A stretch of DNA of 64,000 nt from PALSA-612 sp963742925 (GCA_963742925.1 CAVUNV010000005.1:62001-126000), one strand, 5' to 3'. Shown: positions 26,122 through 35,957, numbered from the stretch's first letter. Notes: a model not told the origin generated them from the sequence alone. Numbers and translations are program-made.

Positions 26122-27384
26122 GTGTTCCAGCCCGAGCAGGAGGCGATGCCTGTCGAGGAGCGGAGAGCGCTCCAGGACAGGCGCTTCGACGACCTCCTCG
26201 CCCGGCTGAAGGGAGCGAAGTCCGAATACTGGCGGGAGAAGCTGCACGGCGTCGAGGCCCGCGGCGTCGGCGAGATCGCGGCGCTGCCGTTCACGTCCAA
26301 GTCGGAGCTTCGCGACGCCTACCCGTTCGGGACGCTCGCCGTCCCACTCGACAGGACGGTTCGCGTCCACGCCTCCTCCGGCACCCGCGGCAAGCCGCTG
26401 ATCGTCGCCTATACCCCGGCGGACATCGAGCTGTTCGCCGAGGTGAACGCGCGGGCGATCGTCTGTGCGGGCGGCCGCGCGAGCGACGTGCTGCACGTCG
26501 CCTACGGCTACGGCCTGTTCACGGGCGGGCTCGGCCTCCACTACGGCGGCGAGCGCCTCGGCGCCACCGTCGTGCCCGCCTCGGGCGGGAACCCGGGCCT
26601 GCAGATCGAGCTGCTCGCCGACCTCGGGGCCGACGGGCTCGCCTGCACGCCGTCGTTCGCACTCCTGCTCGCGGAGCGTGCGGCCGCAGACGGTCTCGCC
26701 GACCGCATCCACCTCCGCTACGGGGTCTTCGGCGCCGAGCCGTGGTCGGAGGGGATGCGGGCGAAGCTCGAGAGCGCCTGGGGGATCGACGCGTGCGACG
26801 TCTACGGGCTGTCGGAGGTGATCGGCCCCGGCGTCGCCGCCGAGTGCCGGGAAGGCAAGGGCGCGCTGCACGTCTTCGACGACCACTTCTTCGCGGAGAT
26901 CGTCGATCCCGCGTCGCATGAGACCCTGCCGCCGGGAGAGCGTGGCGAGCTCGTGCTGACGACGCTGACGAAGGAGGCGTTTCCCGTGCTTCGGTACCGC
27001 ACCGGCGACCTGACGAGCATCGTCGCCGAGCCGTGCCCATGCGGGCGCACGCATCCCCGGATCGCCCGTTTCACCGGCCGCGTCGACGACATGCTGGTAG
27101 TCCGGGGCATCAACGTCTTCCCGAGCGAGATCGAGGCCGTGGTCCTGGACGACCATGCGCTCAACGGCCAGTACGCGATCGTGATCGACCGCCGGAAGGC
27201 GCTCCCGGAGCTGGAGGTGCACGTCGAGGCCGACGGGCCGCTGGAGCAGTTGGAGGAGCGCCTCGAAGCGCGCCTTCGTCTTCGCGTCCGGGTCGTGACG
27301 TGCGCGCCCGGCTCCCTGCCGCGGACGGAGACGGGCAAGGCCAAGCGCCTGTTCGAGCGCGTCGACGAGACCGAGCCGTGGTAG
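26122..27384 (+). CDS. paaK: Phenylacetate-CoA ligase family protein
   Basis: This 420-residue adenylate-forming enzyme has the P-loop SSGTRGKPLIVAY near residue 90, YGLFTGGLGLHYGGE, the A5 motif VYGLSEV followed by a long C-terminal loop, YRTGDLTSI and a CPCGRTHPRI zinc-like cysteine cluster typical of PaaK. The C-terminus (LPRTETGKAKR) supplies the catalytic lysine. It activates an aryl acid, classically phenylacetate, as its CoA thioester. The rest of the paa pathway is not in the window. It follows fbiC by 7 bp and may be cotranscribed; ATG 26146 is an alternative start. Confidence 0.85.
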   Translation: MFQPEQEAMPVEERRALQDRRFDDLLARLKGAKSEYWREKLHGVEARGVGEIAALPFTSKSELRDAYPFGTLAVPLDRTVRVHASSGTRGKPLIVAYTPADIELFAEVNARAIVCAGGRASDVLHVAYGYGLFTGGLGLHYGGERLGATVVPASGGNPGLQIELLADLGADGLACTPSFALLLAERAAADGLADRIHLRYGVFGAEPWSEGMRAKLESAWGIDACDVYGLSEVIGPGVAAECREGKGALHVFDDHFFAEIVDPASHETLPPGERGELVLTTLTKEAFPVLRYRTGDLTSIVAEPCPCGRTHPRIARFTGRVDDMLVVRGINVFPSEIEAVVLDDHALNGQYAIVIDRRKALPELEVHVEADGPLEQLEERLEARLRLRVRVVTCAPGSLPRTETGKAKRLFERVDETEPW

Positions 27385-27496
27385 CCGACCCCGAGCGGCC
27401 CGCGTCGCGGACCTCGCCGCGGTCGAGTCACGGACGTCCTGTCAGGCCTCGAAATGAGGGAGAATCCGGGCTCAGCCGAGGAAAGGGAGGAGAACG

Positions 27497-28066
27497 ATGG
27501 CGATTCTGATGGTGCTCGACCTGCACGGGGCGACCACGGACGACTACGACGAGCTGAACCGGACTCTGGGGATCGACCCTGATCACCTGCCCGACGGGTT
27601 GCTCTCGCACGCCGTAGGCCCGGTCGACGACGGGCTGCTCATCGTCGACACGTGGGAGTCGCAGGAGGCGCTCGACCGGTTCTTCCAGGAGCGAGTCGGG
27701 CCCGGAATGCAGGAGGTGGGAATCGGGGCCGGCGCCGAGCCGCGCGTCTTCCCGGTCCACAACGACATCCCGCAGGGAGCCGGCAAGGACCCGGGCGTGA
27801 TCATCGTCATCGAGTCTCCGGGCTTCCACGCGGATGCGTACGACCGTGTCATCGACGGCATGGACGCACACGCGGGCGACGGCTCGAACCATCCGGCCGT
27901 CTCCCACACCGCCGCGGTCACGGACGACGGGATGATCTTCGTGGACATCTGGCCGTCGACCGAGGCGTTCGAGGAGTTCGCCGAGAGTCAGCTCGGGGAC
28001 GCCGCGGAGGAGATGGGGCCGATCGAGCCGCGTGTCGTACCGGTGCACAACCGCTTCGCGGCGTAG
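27497..28066 (+). CDS. Tandem ABM-like ferredoxin-fold protein
   Basis: This 189-residue protein is built from two similar halves. Residues 1-92 end EPRVFPVHN and residues 98-186 end EPRVVPVHN; both contain a GLLIVDTWES / GMIFVDIWPS strand and a following acidic helix. This looks like a duplicated dimeric alpha/beta barrel, as in antibiotic-biosynthesis-monooxygenase-like or EthD-like proteins. A strong GGGAGGAG ribosome-binding site precedes the ATG. No catalytic residue is recognisable and the function is unknown. It converges with the dehydrogenase gene across 3 bp. Confidence 0.6.
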   Translation: MAILMVLDLHGATTDDYDELNRTLGIDPDHLPDGLLSHAVGPVDDGLLIVDTWESQEALDRFFQERVGPGMQEVGIGAGAEPRVFPVHNDIPQGAGKDPGVIIVIESPGFHADAYDRVIDGMDAHAGDGSNHPAVSHTAAVTDDGMIFVDIWPSTEAFEEFAESQLGDAAEEMGPIEPRVVPVHNRFAA

Positions 28067-28069
28067 GGG

Positions 28070-29029
28070 CTAGCGGAGCGCTTCCGGATTCAGGGCATTC
28101 GAAGGCGGGCGGTTCTCGAGCAGGACCGCCCGCAGCGCCCCGACGCACAGCATCCCCATCGCCTCACGCGTCTCGAGGGTCGCCGAGCCGAGATGCGGGG
28201 CCAGGACGACGTTCTCGAGTGCGAGCAGCTCCCCGGTCACCTCCGGCTCGCGCTCGAACACGTCGAGAGCGGCGCCGGCGATCCGCCTCTCGGCGACTGC
28301 CCGTGCCAGCGCAGCCTCGTCGACGATCGGGCCACGGCTCGTGTTGACGAGCACGGCAGTCGGCTTCATCTGCGCGAGCGCCCGTTCGTCGATCAGATGG
28401 TGTGTCTCGGCCGAGAGCGGCAGATGGAGGCTCACGACGTCGGCGGTCGCGAGCAGCTCGGCGAGCGGGAGCCCGCCGGTGCGCGTCGAGTGGACGACCT
28501 CCATGCCGAAGGCCCGGGCCAGGCGCTCGACCTCCTGTCCGATTCGGCCGTGGCCGACCAGTCCGAGCGTCTTTCCGGTCAGGCCGGTGCCGAGCATCAT
28601 GTTCGGCGCCCAGATCCAGTCCTCGCGACGGCGGACGAGCCGGTCGCCCTCGGCGACGCGGCGGACGAGCGTGAGCAGGAGGGTCATCGTCAGCTCGGCC
28701 GTCGTATGCGTGAGCACGTCGGGCGTGTTCGAGACGAGCACGCCGCGGCGCGTGCAGGCGGGCACGTCGACGTTGTCGAAGCCGACGGCGAAGTTGGCGG
28801 CGACCCGCAGCTGCGGCCCGGCCGCGTCGAGGAGCTCGTCGTCGATTCGGTCGGTGAGCATCGTCATCAACCCGTCGCAGCCCGCCGCGCGCGCGAGCAG
28901 CTCCTCCCGCGACGGCGGCCACTCGGAGTCGTGCACGTCGAGCTCGAACGACCGCTCGAGCTCCGCGCGGACACGCGCCGGAAACCGCCGTGTCGCGAAC
29001 ACCCGTGGCCGAACGGCGGTGTCAGACAC
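28070..29029 (-). CDS. D-2-hydroxyacid dehydrogenase (glyoxylate reductase-like)
   Basis: This 319-residue cytoplasmic NAD(P)-dependent enzyme reduces 2-keto acids such as glyoxylate or hydroxypyruvate. The Rossmann motif LGLVGHGRIGQEVERLA starts near residue 155. The catalytic triad residues are visible as Arg in NTSRGPIVDE, Glu in DVFEREPEV and His in LAPHLGSAT. AANFAVGFDNVDV marks the substrate domain. The GTG start lies inside a 17-bp palindrome (29016-29032), and an 11-bp repeat array lies just upstream, suggesting specific control of this gene. Confidence 0.9.
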   Translation of the reverse strand: MSDTAVRPRVFATRRFPARVRAELERSFELDVHDSEWPPSREELLARAAGCDGLMTMLTDRIDDELLDAAGPQLRVAANFAVGFDNVDVPACTRRGVLVSNTPDVLTHTTAELTMTLLLTLVRRVAEGDRLVRRREDWIWAPNMMLGTGLTGKTLGLVGHGRIGQEVERLARAFGMEVVHSTRTGGLPLAELLATADVVSLHLPLSAETHHLIDERALAQMKPTAVLVNTSRGPIVDEAALARAVAERRIAGAALDVFEREPEVTGELLALENVVLAPHLGSATLETREAMGMLCVGALRAVLLENRPPSNALNPEALR

Positions 29030-29032
29030 CGC
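29016..29032. repeat. 17-bp palindrome over a start codon
   Basis: GCGGTGTC-A-GACACCGC is a perfect inverted repeat that overlaps the GTG start of the hydroxyacid dehydrogenase at 29027-29029. It could be an operator or an mRNA hairpin that hides the start. Further TGTC/GACA palindromes follow up to 29168. Confidence 0.6.
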
Positions 29033-29041
29033 ACTGAGAGG

Positions 29042-29078
29042 GGTCAGTCACTGCTACGAGCAGCGCCAGACACTGACC
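29042..29078. repeat. Nested inverted repeat (hairpin)
   Basis: GGTCAGT at 29042-29048 pairs with ACTGACC at 29072-29078, enclosing a second stem, CTGCT-ACG-AGCAG, at 29051-29063. A separate copy of the 11-bp repeat unit, GCAGCGCCAGA, lies at 29060-29070. It resembles a REP-like element. Confidence 0.5.
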
Positions 29079-29093
29079 AGGCACCCTGCCTGA

Positions 29094-29148
29094 GCAGTGC
29101 CAGAGCGGTGCCAGAGCGGTGCCAGAGCAGCGCCAGAGCAGTGCCAGA
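29094..29148 (+). repeat. Five tandem 11-bp repeats
   Basis: Five uninterrupted copies of GCRGYGCCAGA (variants with GCAGTG, GCGGTG and GCAGCG) occupy 29094-29148, and a sixth isolated copy sits at 29060. The period is close to one DNA turn, so a protein could bind all copies on one face. The array lies between two minus-strand genes, upstream of the hydroxyacid dehydrogenase. Confidence 0.75.
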
Positions 29149-29176
29149 CACCGGGGCGTGTCCGGACAAGACAGGG

Positions 29177-29794
29177 TCAGCTCTCGACGATCTCGGCGTC
29201 CGGGGCGTGCGCCGGATCGGCGTCGGCCAGCACGTCGCTCGCCCACTCGCGCGTCTTCCAGGCCGGCACCGGGGTCTTGCACTCCGACTTGGGGACGAAG
29301 CGGGACCGCTCGACGAGCTGGTAGTGGTGGATGTAGCGCGGGCAGTTCGGGAACACCTCCGTGGCCTCGATCCGCCACAGGAACTGCGCCTCCGGGTACT
29401 CGGCGAGGAGCGGATCGTCGTCCGTGTGTGAGGCGATGCCGTTCAGCCGCATCCGCTTGCGCGCCTCGAAGTCCACGAACAGCAGCCCCACGTGCGGATT
29501 CACGGAGGCGTTTCCGGCCGTGAGGTACATGCCGTTCCCGTCGTAGTTCGGGAACGCGATCGTCCGCTCGTCGAGCACCCGCACGAACCCCGGCTCGCCG
29601 CCCTTGTACGAGCACTGCGGCTTCCCGTCCGCATCGGCCGTGGCGATGAAGAACATGTCGCAGCGTTCGATGAAGGCGCGATCGGATTCGTCGATCGTCG
29701 GACGGGACAGGAATCGCTCCTCGATCCGGTCGGCGAGACGGCGCGTGTCGAAGCGATCCTGATAGCGGCGGTTGCCCTCGTGGTAGATACTCAC
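29177..29794 (-). CDS. Pyridoxamine 5'-phosphate oxidase family protein
   Basis: This 205-residue split-barrel flavoprotein-type protein has FIATADADGKPQCSYKGGEPG, RTIAFPNYDGNGMYLTAGN and HVGLLFVDFE, the strand pattern of the PNPOx/general-stress FMN-binding family. The C-terminal third is longer than in the smallest members and contains a CPRYIHHY segment. It probably binds FMN or F420 and reduces or oxidises a small molecule; the substrate is unknown. CATAAT lies 6 nt before its GTG start. F420-binding members of this fold are common in actinobacteria. Confidence 0.75.
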   Translation of the reverse strand: MSIYHEGNRRYQDRFDTRRLADRIEERFLSRPTIDESDRAFIERCDMFFIATADADGKPQCSYKGGEPGFVRVLDERTIAFPNYDGNGMYLTAGNASVNPHVGLLFVDFEARKRMRLNGIASHTDDDPLLAEYPEAQFLWRIEATEVFPNCPRYIHHYQLVERSRFVPKSECKTPVPAWKTREWASDVLADADPAHAPDAEIVES

Positions 29795-29851
29795 GGCTCG
29801 ATTATGCGCGAGAGTCTGCTTCTCGTCGCGGCCGGAGGCCAGTACCGCGGG

Positions 29852-31207
29852 TCAGTCCGAGTAGTACTCGTCCGCGATGCTCAGGACGTCGTCGAGGACG
29901 GCCAGGCCCTCGTCGAGCTCCTCGCGGGTGATCGTCAGCGGCGGCGCGATCATGATCACGTTCCAGTGCACGAACAGGTAGAGGCCGCGCTCCATCGCCG
30001 CCTTCGCCAGCCGGGTGACCGGTGCCGCCGCCTCTCCGCCCGCGTTGAACGGGACGAGCGGCTCCCGCGTGCCACGGTTGCGGACGAGCTCGAGCCCCCA
30101 GAACAGACCCAGCCCCCGCACGTCGCCGATCGACGGATGCCGCTCGGCGAGCTTCGGCAGCTCTCCGGCGAGCACCTGGCCCATCGCGGCCGAGTTCTCG
30201 ACGACGCCCTCCTCCTTGAACGCCTCGATCGACGCGACCGCGGCGGCGCAGGCGAGCGGATGGCCCGAGTACGTGAGGCCGCCCGCGAAGAACTTGTCCT
30301 TGATCGCCTCGTACACGTGCCGCCGCACCGTCAGCGCACCGAGCGGCACGTAGCCGGAGTTGATCCCCTTGGCGGTCGTGATCAGGTCGGGAACGACGTC
30401 CCAGTGCTCGCAGGCGAACCAGCGTCCGGTGCGGCCCCAGCCGGCCATCACCTCGTCGCAGATCAGCAGGATGCCGTGCCGGTCGCAGGTCTCGCGGATC
30501 GACTGCAGGTAGCCGTCGGGCGGGACGATCAGCCCGTTCGTGCCCGTGACCGTCTCGAGGATCACGGCGGCGACCGTGTGCGCGCCCTCGTACTGCAGGA
30601 TCTCCTCGAGGTGCGGGCCGCCCGAGCAGACGGGGCAGGGGTCGGGATGGCCTGCGGGGCAGCGGTAGGTGTACGGGTCGAACATGCGCACGACGCCCGG
30701 CATCCCGGGCTCGGCGAACCAGCGCCGCGGGTCGCCGGTCAGCGTCACCGCGCCGGCGGTCGCACCGTGGTAGGAGCGGTAGCGGGCGATCACCTTGTGC
30801 CGGCCGGTCACCCAGCGCGCGAGCTTGACGGCGTTCTCGTTCGCCTCGGCGCCGCCGTTCGTGAAGAACGTGCGCTCGAGGTCGCCCGGCATCACCTCGG
30901 CGATCAGGCGCGCCGCCTCCGAGCGTTTGTCGTTCGCCATCGGCGGGCCGATCGTGCAGAGCACGTCGGCCTGCTCCTTGATCGCGGCGACCACCTTCGG
31001 GTGCTGGTGGCCGATCGAGACGTTGACGAGCTGCGAGGCGAAGTCGAGGTAGCGCTTGCCGTCGTAGTCCCAGAAGTACCGGCCTTCCGCCCCGGCGATG
31101 GGAAGCGGCGAGAGCGCCGACTGGACCGACCAGGAGTGGATCAGGTAGTCGCGGTCGTCGGCGACGACCTTTTCGCCTTCGGCGCTCCTGTTCTCGGCGA
31201 TGGCCAC
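29852..31207 (-). CDS. Class III omega-amino acid aminotransferase
   Basis: This 451-residue PLP-dependent enzyme of the omega-amino-acid:pyruvate type has FTNGGAEANENAVKLAR, SYHGATAGAVTLTGDPRRW, the PLP-pocket ICDEVMAGWGRTG, and the Schiff-base lysine in TTAKGINSGYVPLGA. A CPAGHPDPCPVCSGG insertion is seen in taurine- and beta-alanine-pyruvate aminotransferase relatives. It is divergent from a CoA-acylating semialdehyde dehydrogenase 52 bp away, consistent with conversion of an omega-amino acid such as beta-alanine to a semialdehyde and then an acyl-CoA. TACGAT lies 7 nt before GTG 31207. Confidence 0.9.
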   Translation of the reverse strand: MAIAENRSAEGEKVVADDRDYLIHSWSVQSALSPLPIAGAEGRYFWDYDGKRYLDFASQLVNVSIGHQHPKVVAAIKEQADVLCTIGPPMANDKRSEAARLIAEVMPGDLERTFFTNGGAEANENAVKLARWVTGRHKVIARYRSYHGATAGAVTLTGDPRRWFAEPGMPGVVRMFDPYTYRCPAGHPDPCPVCSGGPHLEEILQYEGAHTVAAVILETVTGTNGLIVPPDGYLQSIRETCDRHGILLICDEVMAGWGRTGRWFACEHWDVVPDLITTAKGINSGYVPLGALTVRRHVYEAIKDKFFAGGLTYSGHPLACAAAVASIEAFKEEGVVENSAAMGQVLAGELPKLAERHPSIGDVRGLGLFWGLELVRNRGTREPLVPFNAGGEAAAPVTRLAKAAMERGLYLFVHWNVIMIAPPLTITREELDEGLAVLDDVLSIADEYYSD

Positions 31208-31259
31208 TTCTTGGATCGTACTCGCGCTACGCTCCTTGCGAAACCCCGAGGAGGCGAAG

Positions 31260-32792
<1,533 letters not shown>

Positions 32793-32797
32793 ACGCC

Positions 32798-32821
32798 GAG
32801 GGGAGCCGCGAGGCTCCCCTC
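32798..32821 (+). terminator. Intrinsic terminator-like hairpin
   Basis: A 10-bp perfect stem GAGGGGAGCC / GGCTCCCCTC with a GCGA loop starts 6 bp after the mmsA stop. There is no long T tract, as is common in GC-rich actinobacteria. It may also serve the convergent collagen-like gene. Confidence 0.75.
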
Positions 32822-32844
32822 AGGTCTTCCAGCCCCGATCCGCT

Positions 32845-33432
32845 CTAGCCGTAGGGGACATAGAGCGTGAAGTAGTGGGCGTTCACGTCGTGGTTGTAGC
32901 CCGTGGCCGAGTACCCGTCAGCATGGCCGGCCGGGGTAATGCTCGGCCGCACCGAGATGTAGCCGAGGTCCGGGACCCACGGGGTGGACCAGCTCGCCGT
33001 GGCGCCGGTTGCCTGCTTGCCGTCGGGGACCCCCACGTAGACGGTTCCGTACGTGTGGGCACCGACCCAGACGCCTCCCTGCGCCACGCCCATCGTTCCG
33101 AGCACGCCTGCAGGACCCCGCGGGCCGGTTGCGCCGGTATCTCCCTTGGGACCCTGTGAGCCGGTGGCACCGGTGTCACCCTTCGGGCCGGCCGGAATCT
33201 GGCCGGCGGCGAAGTCGGACGCCATCAGCGAGCCGGGCTTGACCAGGATGCTCGTGATCGACTGGTGCGCGATCTTCGCCCGGGTCACGGAGTTGTTCTG
33301 GATCTGCTGCGTGCCAACGCTGTTCCTGGGCAGGAAGTCGTTGGTCGCGGCAACGCTCACACCGCCGAGTGCGATGAAGAGCGCGAACATCGCAACTCCG
33401 ATCGCAGGGCTGGGACGACGTAGCTTCGACAT
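32845..33432 (-). CDS. Secreted collagen-like repeat protein
   Basis: This 195-residue exported protein starts MSKLRRPSPAIGVAMFALF with a signal/anchor helix. It then has an LPRNSVGTQQIQNNSVTRAK segment and an ASDFAAGQIP segment, and about nine Gly-X-Y triplets (GPKGDTGATG and similar) near residues 81-108. The last 85 residues form a Tyr/Gly-rich globular end. The order signal, NSVGT/NSVT, LASDF, GXY repeats is a recurrent design in Thermoleophilia. It is probably a surface fibre; its exact role is unknown. A GGGAGGGG site precedes the ATG. Confidence 0.75.
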   Translation of the reverse strand: MSKLRRPSPAIGVAMFALFIALGGVSVAATNDFLPRNSVGTQQIQNNSVTRAKIAHQSITSILVKPGSLMASDFAAGQIPAGPKGDTGATGSQGPKGDTGATGPRGPAGVLGTMGVAQGGVWVGAHTYGTVYVGVPDGKQATGATASWSTPWVPDLGYISVRPSITPAGHADGYSATGYNHDVNAHYFTLYVPYG

Positions 33433-33447
33433 CGAAACCCCTCCCTT

Positions 33448-33468
33448 CTACGTACACAATCAACGTAG
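33448..33468. promoter_or_regulatory. Inverted repeat upstream of collagen-like gene
   Basis: CTACGT (33448-33453) and ACGTAG (33463-33468) form an inverted repeat with a 9-bp spacer directly upstream of the ribosome-binding site of the minus-strand collagen-like gene. It is a candidate operator; I cannot assign a regulator. Confidence 0.35.
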
Positions 33469-33539
33469 GCCCGGAGCTGTTACCGATGCTTGGCCCGCAG
33501 GTAAGGGTCTTGAAAAGGTCGTCGAGGAGCTGATCCGTG

Positions 33540-33920
33540 CTACTCGCCGAGCGCTTCGATATAGGCCGAGAACGCCTGCTGGCGGCGGCGGCACTCCTCC
33601 AGCTCCCCGTTCAGCCGGGCGAGCTCCTCGGCGCGCGGATCGGTCTCCTCGACCTCCGCGAAGTTGAAGACGTCGTCACGGTCGAAGAAGCTCCCGGGGT
33701 CGTCGGCGTCGTGGTCGACGGGACTGAACTCCTCCCTGACGATCTCGGCGTCCTCGGGCTTCATCCGGGCGAAGGCCGCGGCATCGATGCGTGCGCCCTC
33801 GGCTTCGCCGATCACGAGCTCGACCGACTCCTCGAGATTCCGCTCGCGCTCACGCTCGAAGTCGAGCGTCTCCTGCGCCTGGCGCCTGCGCACGGCGCGT
33901 GCGATCGCATCCCGGTCCAC
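33540..33920 (-). CDS. Small acidic coiled-coil protein, unknown function
   Basis: This 126-residue soluble protein starts at GTG 33920 (MDRDAIARAVRRRQAQETLD). It has a long charged helix (FERERERNLEESVELVI), an acidic middle (DDPGSFFDRDDVFNF) and a second coiled-coil helix (EELARLNGELEECRRRQQAF). No enzymatic motif is visible. TATCTT lies 6 nt before the start with no Shine-Dalgarno, suggesting a leaderless transcript. It diverges from the MFS transporter gene. I do not recognise the family. Confidence 0.6.
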   Translation of the reverse strand: MDRDAIARAVRRRQAQETLDFERERERNLEESVELVIGEAEGARIDAAAFARMKPEDAEIVREEFSPVDHDADDPGSFFDRDDVFNFAEVEETDPRAEELARLNGELEECRRRQQAFSAYIEALGE

Positions 33921-33974
33921 AGGGCAAAGATAATCAGCCCGTGCCGGTACTGCGCTCGGCAGAGGGTCGTCCTG

Positions 33975-35120
33975 ATGAGCGCGTCGGCCGCGCAGGCCGC
34001 CGTCTCGTTCGTCAACTTCGGCCTCCCGTCGATCGGCCCCGACCTGCGGCGCCACTACGGGCTCACGCTTCCCGAGCTCGGCGGCGTCCTCACCGCGAGC
34101 CTGCTCGGCTCCGGCCTGGCACTGATCGGCGCGGGGATCGCGGTCGACCGCTTCGGAGCCCGTCGCGCCACGTTCGTGGGCACGATCGTCGCCGTCGCGG
34201 GGCTTACGGCTGCTGCGAGCGCGGAGTCGAAGGCGGTGCTGTATGTCGCCCTGGTCCTGTCCGGGATCGGCTCGTCGGTGATCCCGGTCGCGGGCGCCGG
34301 GGCGCTGTTCCGCGTCTACCCGGCGTCGCGGCGCGGCTGGGCACTCGGCGTGCGACAGACGGCGGTCCCGCTCGGCGGCACCATCGCGGCGGTCGCGATG
34401 CCCGGTCTGGTCAGGATCGGCGGCGTCGAGCTCGCCTTCGCCGTCGCCGCCGGGGCGGTCGCCGTGACGGGCACGGTGTTCGCACTGATCCCGGAGCCGG
34501 GTGCCGGGCCTGTGCGCACCCGCATCGAGCGCCCGTTCCGCAGCATCCTCCGGGCTCCCGGGATGCTGCGGCTGCTGCTCGTGGCCGCGCTCTACATCGT
34601 CGTGCTGCAGGCCATCCTCTCGTACACCGTCCCCTCGGCGCGGGCGGCCGGGCTGTCCGTCTTCTGGGCCGGGTTCACCTACTTCGCCGTCAACGTGACG
34701 GCGATGGTGGCCCGCCTGGTCTGGGGCCGGGTGGCCGACCGGCAGGGTGGATCGCGGCGCGTGAGGACACTGGTCGAGACGGGCATCGTCGCCGCGGTCG
34801 GAGGGCTCGTGTACACGCTGGCCCTGCACGTCGGCCCCGGGCTCGTCATCCCGGCGGCCGTCCTGTTCGGCTTCGGCGCCCTCGGCTGGAACGCGCTCGT
34901 CTACGTCAGCGCCGGGGAGCGGACGGTGCCGGACCTCGCCGGCCGCTCCGTCGCGACGGCGGCGACCGTCGTCTTCCTGATCTCCGCGATCTGCACGCCG
35001 CCGCTCGGGGCGCTCGCCGACCACGCGGGGTGGAACGTGTTCTGGGTGACGACGGCGGTGCTGGCAGCACTCGGGGCGCTGGCCGCGAGCGGCCTCAAGC
35101 CCGAAAACGTCGCGCCGTAA
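33975..35120 (+). CDS. Major facilitator superfamily transporter
   Basis: This 381-residue inner-membrane protein has about eleven or twelve hydrophobic helices. MFS signatures are the loop 2-3 motif DRFGARRATFVG near residue 58, GIGSSVIPVAGAGALFRVYP, and a second-half loop GRVADRQGGSRRVR. RGWALGVRQTAVPLGGTIAA is typical of sugar/aromatic-acid-like MFS members. ATG 33975 is the first usable start; it falls within the first helix seen in relatives, so the true start may use a non-standard codon upstream. The substrate is unknown. It may supply the downstream catabolic island. Confidence 0.8.
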   Translation: MSASAAQAAVSFVNFGLPSIGPDLRRHYGLTLPELGGVLTASLLGSGLALIGAGIAVDRFGARRATFVGTIVAVAGLTAAASAESKAVLYVALVLSGIGSSVIPVAGAGALFRVYPASRRGWALGVRQTAVPLGGTIAAVAMPGLVRIGGVELAFAVAAGAVAVTGTVFALIPEPGAGPVRTRIERPFRSILRAPGMLRLLLVAALYIVVLQAILSYTVPSARAAGLSVFWAGFTYFAVNVTAMVARLVWGRVADRQGGSRRVRTLVETGIVAAVGGLVYTLALHVGPGLVIPAAVLFGFGALGWNALVYVSAGERTVPDLAGRSVATAATVVFLISAICTPPLGALADHAGWNVFWVTTAVLAALGALAASGLKPENVAP

Positions 35121-35218
35121 GGACGATCGGCCGACGTACCCCTTCTGGGCGGAGTCGCGGCTCTGCCGCGACGTAGCTCGGGCCGCCGGAGACGCGCAAC
35201 GAAGGGGGAAGGGGCCAC

Positions 35219-35245
35219 GTGGGGGAAACCGGCCGTTTCCCCCAC
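35219..35245. terminator. Hairpin between MFS gene and GntR gene
   Basis: GTGGGGGAAAC and GTTTCCCCCAC form a perfect 11-bp inverted repeat with a 5-base spacer, 100 bp after the MFS stop and just before the GntR promoter. It could terminate the upstream transcript or act as a regulator site. Confidence 0.5.
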
Positions 35246-35255
35246 GATCGGATTG

Positions 35256-35276
35256 CATACTGTATGGTCAGGCGCC
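35256..35276 (+). promoter_or_regulatory. Candidate GntR operator overlapping a leaderless -10
   Basis: CATAC-T-GTATG (35256-35266) is a perfect palindrome of the GTATAC-like kind bound by FCD-type GntR regulators. It overlaps TATGGT (35263-35268), which lies 8 nt before the GTG start of the GntR gene. Negative autoregulation is the likely meaning. Confidence 0.5.
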
Positions 35277-35957
35277 GTGGCGAGGATCCTCCAGGAGAGC
35301 GCGCCGCTCGTCAGGAACGCGAGCGCGGCTGCCACGGAGTTGATCCGCGAGGCGATCGTCGAGGGCCGACTGACGCCCGGCCAGCGCCTCAAGGAAGAGG
35401 AGCTCGCCGGCGAGCTCGGCATCAGCCGGACGCCGGTGCGCGAGGCGCTGCTGATCCTGCAGGCCGAGGGGCTCGTCGACGCCGCCCCCAACCGCGGCGC
35501 CGTCGTCCGCAGCCACGACGCGGACGACCTCGAGGACCTCTACCAGCTGCGCGCCCTGCTCGAGGGGTATGCCGCCCGGCGCGCAGCGGCGACGATCTCC
35601 GAGACCGCCGTGGCCGGCCTGCAGGCGAGCTGCGAGCGCTTCGAGAGCCTGATCGAGGGCGACGTGCAGGAGCTCGTCAGGGAAAACCTGCTCTTCCACA
35701 ACGTGATCCTGGACGCGGCTCAGAGCCGGCGGGTGGCGGAGCTCGTCAGGAAGGTGATCGAGCTGCCGCTCGTCTACCGCTCCTACATCTGGTACTCGGT
35801 CGACCAGCGGCGGATCTCGGCGCACTACCACCGGCAGATCGTGCGCGCGCTCGCGTCGCGCGACGGCGAGCGGGCCGAGCTGGTGATGAAGGAGCACGTG
35901 TTCGAGGCACGTGACGTCCTCGTCGCGCAGGTGCGCGAGCTCGAGGCGCGTGCATGA
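35277..35957 (+). CDS. GntR family regulator with FCD domain
   Basis: This 226-residue DNA-binding protein has an N-terminal winged helix (AIVEGRLTPGQRLKEEELAG, then LGISRTPVREALLILQAEGL, residues about 24-66). An all-helical FCD effector domain follows (DLEDLYQLRALLEGYAARRA; RENLLFHNVILDAAQSRR), whose histidines and aspartate usually bind a metal and carboxylate ligand. I chose GTG 35277 because the earlier TTG 35253 would put a palindromic operator inside the gene. The stop overlaps the CoA-transferase ATG, so it probably controls the catabolic genes that follow. Confidence 0.9.
   Translation: MARILQESAPLVRNASAAATELIREAIVEGRLTPGQRLKEEELAGELGISRTPVREALLILQAEGLVDAAPNRGAVVRSHDADDLEDLYQLRALLEGYAARRAAATISETAVAGLQASCERFESLIEGDVQELVRENLLFHNVILDAAQSRRVAELVRKVIELPLVYRSYIWYSVDQRRISAHYHRQIVRALASRDGERAELVMKEHVFEARDVLVAQVRELEARA

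Noticed and set aside
29094..29148. Possible CRISPR array
   Set aside because: Units are 11 bp, contiguous and have no variable spacers, and no cas gene is nearby.
32845..33432. Collagen-like protein as eukaryotic or phage contamination
   Set aside because: The start MSKLRRPSPA, signal helix and NSVGT/ASDF segments fit a bacterial secreted family, and the flanks are ordinary bacterial genes.
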